A program made the translations under genes and the position numbers. Below, piece by piece: positions 60,452-64,000 of a stretch of DNA of 64,000 bases; position 1 is the stretch's first letter, and each line of letters starts with the position of its first letter. The notes under the pieces were generated by a model. It saw only the letters and a program-made list of their open reading frames with translations. It was not told the origin of the DNA and did not search any database. The stretch comes from Xylophilus ampelinus (GTDB lineage Bacteria > Pseudomonadota > Gammaproteobacteria > Burkholderiales > Burkholderiaceae_C). The DNA lies in contig NZ_CABFMN010000033.1 of the NCBI RefSeq assembly GCF_901875635.1, positions 1 through 64,000 on the forward strand. Reading direction: 5' to 3'.

Positions 60452-61537
60452 ATGATCCAGACCTTGCGCAGACTCGTCTGTCCGCTTGCGCGGACCCTGG
60501 CCCTGTGCCTGCCGCTGCTGCTGGCCGGCGGCCCGGCGTGGTCGGCGTCGGCGGCACCGGAGGTGCGCCTGCGGGTGGTGGGCGGACTGGCGGGCATCAG
60601 CCAGTACACCCGGCACGAGCGGCGCTTCTGGGCCGAGGACCTCGCCCGGCTCAGTGGCGGACGCTACAGCGCCAGCATCGTCCCTTTCAACGAGGCGGGC
60701 CTGCCGGCGCAGGACATGCTCAATCTCGTCCGCCTGGGCGTGATTCCGATCGGCACTGTGCTGTTGAGCCAGGCGGCCGTGGAGGATCCGGACCTCGGCC
60801 TGGCCGACATGGCAGGCCAGAACCCCGACGTCGCCACGCTTCGCCGCACGGTCGAGGCTCTGCGGCCGTCGATGGCCCAGATCCTGCGTGAACGCTTCGG
60901 TGCGCGCCTGCTGGCCGTCTACATCTATCCGGCGCAGATGCTGTTCTGCCAACGGCCCGTGGGGCATCTGGCCGACCTGGCCGGTCGCCGCGTGCGGGTG
61001 TCGGGCATGAGCCAGGCGGATTTCGTGCAGGCGTTGAAGGCGACGCCCGTGTTCACGGAGTTCGCCGACATCGTGGCCAATGTACAGGCCGGCAATGCGG
61101 AATGCGCCGTGACCGGTTCGATGTCCGGACACACCCTGGGCCTGGACCGCGTGACGCGATCGCTTTTCACCATGCCGTTCTCGTGGGGTCTTGCGCTGGC
61201 GGTCGTCAACGAACAGAGCTGGCAGTCCTACCCCCCCGGGCTGCAGGCGCTGATCGAGGCACAGATGCCCAAGCTTGAGGCGGCCGTGTGGGCCGAGTCG
61301 GCCCGGGAAACCGACGTCGGCGTGGCCTGCAACACGGGCGCCGAGGGCTGCGACCGCAAGCGAAAAGGCAGCATGGTCGCGAGCCGGCCCACGGCGGACG
61401 ACGAAGCGCGCCGGCGAGAGATCTTCGCGCGCCGCGTGGTGCCTGCGTGGATGAAACGCTGCGGCGCCCAATGCGTGGCGCTGTGGAACCGGACGCTGGC
61501 CGCGCAGGCCGGCGTGCGCGCGCAAGGACCCGAATAA
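60452..61537 (+). CDS. DctP-like periplasmic solute-binding protein, probable sensor partner
   Basis: 361 aa. Signal peptide [20 protein letters not shown] ending WSASA. TRAP/DctP-type fold: [60 protein letters not shown] and [21 protein letters not shown]-terminus has four extra Cys ([22 protein letters not shown]), perhaps two disulfides. No TRAP membrane subunit follows; instead a GGDEF-EAL sensor starts 4 bp downstream, suggesting that ligand binding feeds into c-di-GMP signalling rather than uptake (inference). Confidence 0.88.
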   Translation: MIQTLRRLVCPLARTLALCLPLLLAGGPAWSASAAPEVRLRVVGGLAGISQYTRHERRFWAEDLARLSGGRYSASIVPFNEAGLPAQDMLNLVRLGVIPIGTVLLSQAAVEDPDLGLADMAGQNPDVATLRRTVEALRPSMAQILRERFGARLLAVYIYPAQMLFCQRPVGHLADLAGRRVRVSGMSQADFVQALKATPVFTEFADIVANVQAGNAECAVTGSMSGHTLGLDRVTRSLFTMPFSWGLALAVVNEQSWQSYPPGLQALIEAQMPKLEAAVWAESARETDVGVACNTGAEGCDRKRKGSMVASRPTADDEARRREIFARRVVPAWMKRCGAQCVALWNRTLAAQAGVRAQGPE

Positions 61538-61541
61538 TCCG

Positions 61542-64000
61542 ATGAGTCGCAACCTGCCCCTGCGTGTCAGTGCGGCGCTGTATGGCGGCGCAGCCGCGGT
61601 CGTGCTGGCCGTGGTCGTGGCGGCCGTGACGATGATCTGGCAGATGCGCGAGAGCGCGCTGGCCGACACCGAGGGACAGGCCACGCGCTTCGCCAGTGGC
61701 GCGGAGGCGGCGATCAACCGCAGCCTGGTCGGCGCCGACGTCTTGCTGGCCAGCCTGGGCGCGCTGCTCGGCGACAGGACCGTCGAGCAGGCGCAGGGCG
61801 AGGCGATGCGTGGCCGCATCTCGACGGTGATGCGCGAAATGGCGCGCCAGAGCCTGCTGGTGCGGCAGTTCGCGCTGGTGCGGGCTGATGGCCATGTCCT
61901 TGCGCCAGCCACGGCCCAAGGCATGGCGACACCCCTGGAGCTGCCCGAGGGCTTCGTGCGTGAGGTGCTGGCGCAGCCGGTATCGAGCCTGCAGGTGAGC
62001 GAGCCGCGCGTGAGCCCGGTGAGCAGCCAGCGCGTGCTCTACCTGGCGCGTGCGCTCGTCCTGCACGACGGTACGCGGCTCGTTGCCGTGGCCGAGGTGC
62101 CCGTGTCCACCTTCACCACCATCCTCACGCAGGGCGCAGACATCGCTGGGCTGGAGGTGACGCTCGAGCGCAGCGGCGGCGCCGTGCTCGCCAGCATGCC
62201 GCCGCGCGACGATCCGGCCGTCCGTGCGGCGCGCCGGCCGCTGGACGAACGCGAAGCCGATGGCCATCCGAAGTTCATGGCCTCGCGCCTGACCGGCGTG
62301 CCGGCCGTGGTGGTCTACCGGCCCACGCTGCACCGGAACCTGCTGGTCGTGGCCGGCATCCCGCTGGGCGTGGCGCTGGCCGACTGGCAGGTGCGGAGGG
62401 ACTTCATCATCGGTGTGGCCATCATGCTGGTGCTGATGGTGCTGGCCGTGGCGGCCTTCGCGCTGCACCAACTGCGCCGGCAGTGGTGGCACCGTGCCAA
62501 CCTGCAGCGGTCGAAGGCCACACTCGACCAGGCGCTCGATGCAATGAGCGACGGCTTCGTCCTGCTCGATGCGCAGGGCCGCGCTCAGGTGTGGAACCCG
62601 CGGCTGCTCGACCTGTTCCCGGGCGTGGAGCCGCTCGTCGGCAGCGCAGCGGTGTTCCAGTTGCCGGGAGACGATCCCGCACGCACAGCCGGCGGCGCGG
62701 TGGGGCTGGCGGATGGCGAGCACGAGCTGCGTCTTGCCGATGGCCGTCGCATCGTGGCGATGCGCAGTCCCACGCCCGATGGCGGGCAGGTGTGCGTGTT
62801 CCGCGACGTGACCGAGCGGCTGCGGCAGATCGCCGAGGTGGTGGAGGGGCGCGCCCAGTTGCAGGCCACGCTCGATGCCGTGCCCGACGCGATGCTTGAG
62901 ATGGGGCTGGATGGGCTCTGCCACCGCTACCACCCGCCGCGCACCGCGTCGGGCACGGCCCCCTTTCCCGGCGACCCGGTCGGACGCACGCTGGCCGAGT
63001 TGTTCGCACCCGACGCGGCGGGCCAGCTCATGAACGCGCTGCGCGAGGCCTATCAGCACGGCCTGTCGGCGGGCCAGCAGATCGAGCGCCGGGCCGAACA
63101 CGGCACGGCGTGGTTCGAGCTGTCGGTCTCGCGCATGGACGTGGGCGAGGGGCAGGACGCGCGCTTCATCGTCATGCTGCGCGACATCACCGAGCACAAG
63201 GCCGCTGCCCAGGAAATCGAGCACCTCGCCTTCTACGACACGCTCACGGGCCTGCCCAACCGGCGCCTGCTGCTGCACCGGTTGCAGGCCGTGGTCGAGA
63301 ACAACGCGCACCGCGGGCGGCAGGGTGCCTTGCTGTTCCTTGACCTGGACCATTTCAAGACGCTCAACGACGCGCAGGGCCAGGCCATGGGCGACGTGCT
63401 GCTGCGGCAGGTGGCCGACCGGCTGCGCGCCCTGCTCGGCGTGGGCGACACGGTGGCGCGGCTGGGCGGCGACGAGTTCGTGATCCTGGTCGACAACCTC
63501 GGCATCGACCCGGTCCGCGCCGCCGTGCAGACGCAGGCCTTCGGCGAAGGTGTGCTGGCCGACCTGGGTCGGCCCTACCAGCTGGGCAGCTACACCTACC
63601 ACGGCACCACCAGCATCGGCGCGACGGTCTTCGGCGACAGGTCGCAGTCGCTGGACGAGCTGCTCAAGCAGGCTGACATCGCCATGTTCCACGCCAAGCA
63701 GGCGGGCGGCAACGGGCTGCGCTTCTTCGAGGCGCCGATGCAGACCACCATTACCGCGCGCGCCACGCTCGAGAACGAACTGCATGCCGCCCTCAAGGGC
63801 CACCAGTTCACGCTGCACTACCAGCGCCAGGTTGCGGCCGCCGGCGAGATCACCGGCGCCGAGGTGCTGATCCGCTGGCGCCATCCGCACCGCGGCCTGA
63901 TTCCCCCGGCCGCCTTCATCGACGTCGCCGAGGGCACCGGCCTCATCGTGCCCATCGGTATCTGGGTGCTCGAGCAGGCCTGCCGGCAGCTGGAGCAGTG
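61542..64000 (+). CDS. Membrane sensor GGDEF-EAL protein (truncated by window end)
   Basis: 819 codons visible, open to base 64000. N-terminal helix ([19 protein letters not shown]), a periplasmic sensor of about 260 residues ([20 protein letters not shown]), a second helix ([20 protein letters not shown]), two PAS-like modules ([40 protein letters not shown]), GGDEF at about 642-646 ([13 protein letters not shown]; RxxD I-site absent, GVGD instead) and the start of an EAL domain ([14 protein letters not shown] version, near residue 773). 4 bp after the solute-binding protein gene, so co-translated. Confidence 0.93.
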   Translation, partial: MSRNLPLRVSAALYGGAAAVVLAVVVAAVTMIWQMRESALADTEGQATRFASGAEAAINRSLVGADVLLASLGALLGDRTVEQAQGEAMRGRISTVMREMARQSLLVRQFALVRADGHVLAPATAQGMATPLELPEGFVREVLAQPVSSLQVSEPRVSPVSSQRVLYLARALVLHDGTRLVAVAEVPVSTFTTILTQGADIAGLEVTLERSGGAVLASMPPRDDPAVRAARRPLDEREADGHPKFMASRLTGVPAVVVYRPTLHRNLLVVAGIPLGVALADWQVRRDFIIGVAIMLVLMVLAVAAFALHQLRRQWWHRANLQRSKATLDQALDAMSDGFVLLDAQGRAQVWNPRLLDLFPGVEPLVGSAAVFQLPGDDPARTAGGAVGLADGEHELRLADGRRIVAMRSPTPDGGQVCVFRDVTERLRQIAEVVEGRAQLQATLDAVPDAMLEMGLDGLCHRYHPPRTASGTAPFPGDPVGRTLAELFAPDAAGQLMNALREAYQHGLSAGQQIERRAEHGTAWFELSVSRMDVGEGQDARFIVMLRDITEHKAAAQEIEHLAFYDTLTGLPNRRLLLHRLQAVVENNAHRGRQGALLFLDLDHFKTLNDAQGQAMGDVLLRQVADRLRALLGVGDTVARLGGDEFVILVDNLGIDPVRAAVQTQAFGEGVLADLGRPYQLGSYTYHGTTSIGATVFGDRSQSLDELLKQADIAMFHAKQAGGNGLRFFEAPMQTTITARATLENELHAALKGHQFTLHYQRQVAAAGEITGAEVLIRWRHPHRGLIPPAAFIDVAEGTGLIVPIGIWVLEQACRQLEQ

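Noticed and set aside
61206..63890. 894-aa minus-strand frame opposite the GGDEF-EAL gene
   Set aside because: Long but with His/Arg/Gln-rich shadow composition; the plus strand encodes intact PAS, GGDEF and EAL motifs.

Overview
The window is high-GC DNA from a betaproteobacterium, almost certainly Burkholderiales and most likely Comamonadaceae (Variovorax/Acidovorax-like). Support: the gene order yqgE-ruvX-pyrR-pyrB-pyrC'-plsC, several Bug-type tricarboxylate-transport receptors, a protocatechuate 4,5-cleavage (lig/pmd) operon, and short GC-rich intergenic hairpin repeats of a kind I recall from that family. The genus is inference.

Layout. 0-10.4 kb is core genome: the end of a type IV pilus chemosensory kinase, photolyase, then yqgE-ruvX-pyrR-pyrB-pyrC'-plsC and an S9 peptidase. 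The dihydroorotase has lost its metal ligands and is probably a structural partner of PyrB. A tRNA-Arg(CCU) at 10.5 kb opens a loose 5.5-kb accessory stretch (10.5-16 kb) with a DUF5648-repeat lipoprotein, a decayed gene and several small proteins. It also holds two related minus-strand sRNA candidates that show an anti-Shine-Dalgarno CCUCCUCCC motif in a hairpin loop followed by a terminator. 16-25 kb carries tamA-tamB and a MoxR/VWA (CoxE-like) operon; a dihaem cytochrome c follows at 25.4 kb. 26-28.5 kb is a tightly overlapping operon: GIY-YIG protein, MarR-like protein, unknown protein, aldo/keto reductase.

28.7-54.4 kb is a catabolic region. A minus-strand operon (ModA-like protein, ligJ, ligK, Bug receptor, ligI, ligA, ligB, ligC) encodes protocatechuate meta-cleavage and is divergent from a LysR regulator. 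After a second Bug receptor, DUF1841 and a PAP2-ACP-ketosynthase-DUF4189 cluster come an IclR regulator and divergent pcaI-pcaJ-pcaF (end of the beta-ketoadipate pathway). Next are a MarR regulator (BadR-like) and divergent badH-badI-aliB-aliA-bug (cyclohexanecarboxylate to pimeloyl-CoA, with badK missing here), then an ornithine-cyclodeaminase-family gene and tctB-tctA membrane subunits that could serve the neighbouring Bug receptors.

54.5-64 kb is a c-di-GMP neighbourhood: a PilB/GspE-type ATPase with an MshEN-type (c-di-GMP-binding family) N-terminal module, a PAS-PAS-GGDEF protein translationally coupled to an EAL protein, and a periplasmic solute-binding protein followed by a membrane sensor PAS-GGDEF-EAL protein that runs off the window end.

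Short hairpin repeats lie between many genes. One superfamily occupies four of the nine convergent gene junctions and forms the coding ends of several proteins; another, about 75 bp long, sits exactly between stop and start codons inside operons. All functional calls come from reading the sequence without database searches.
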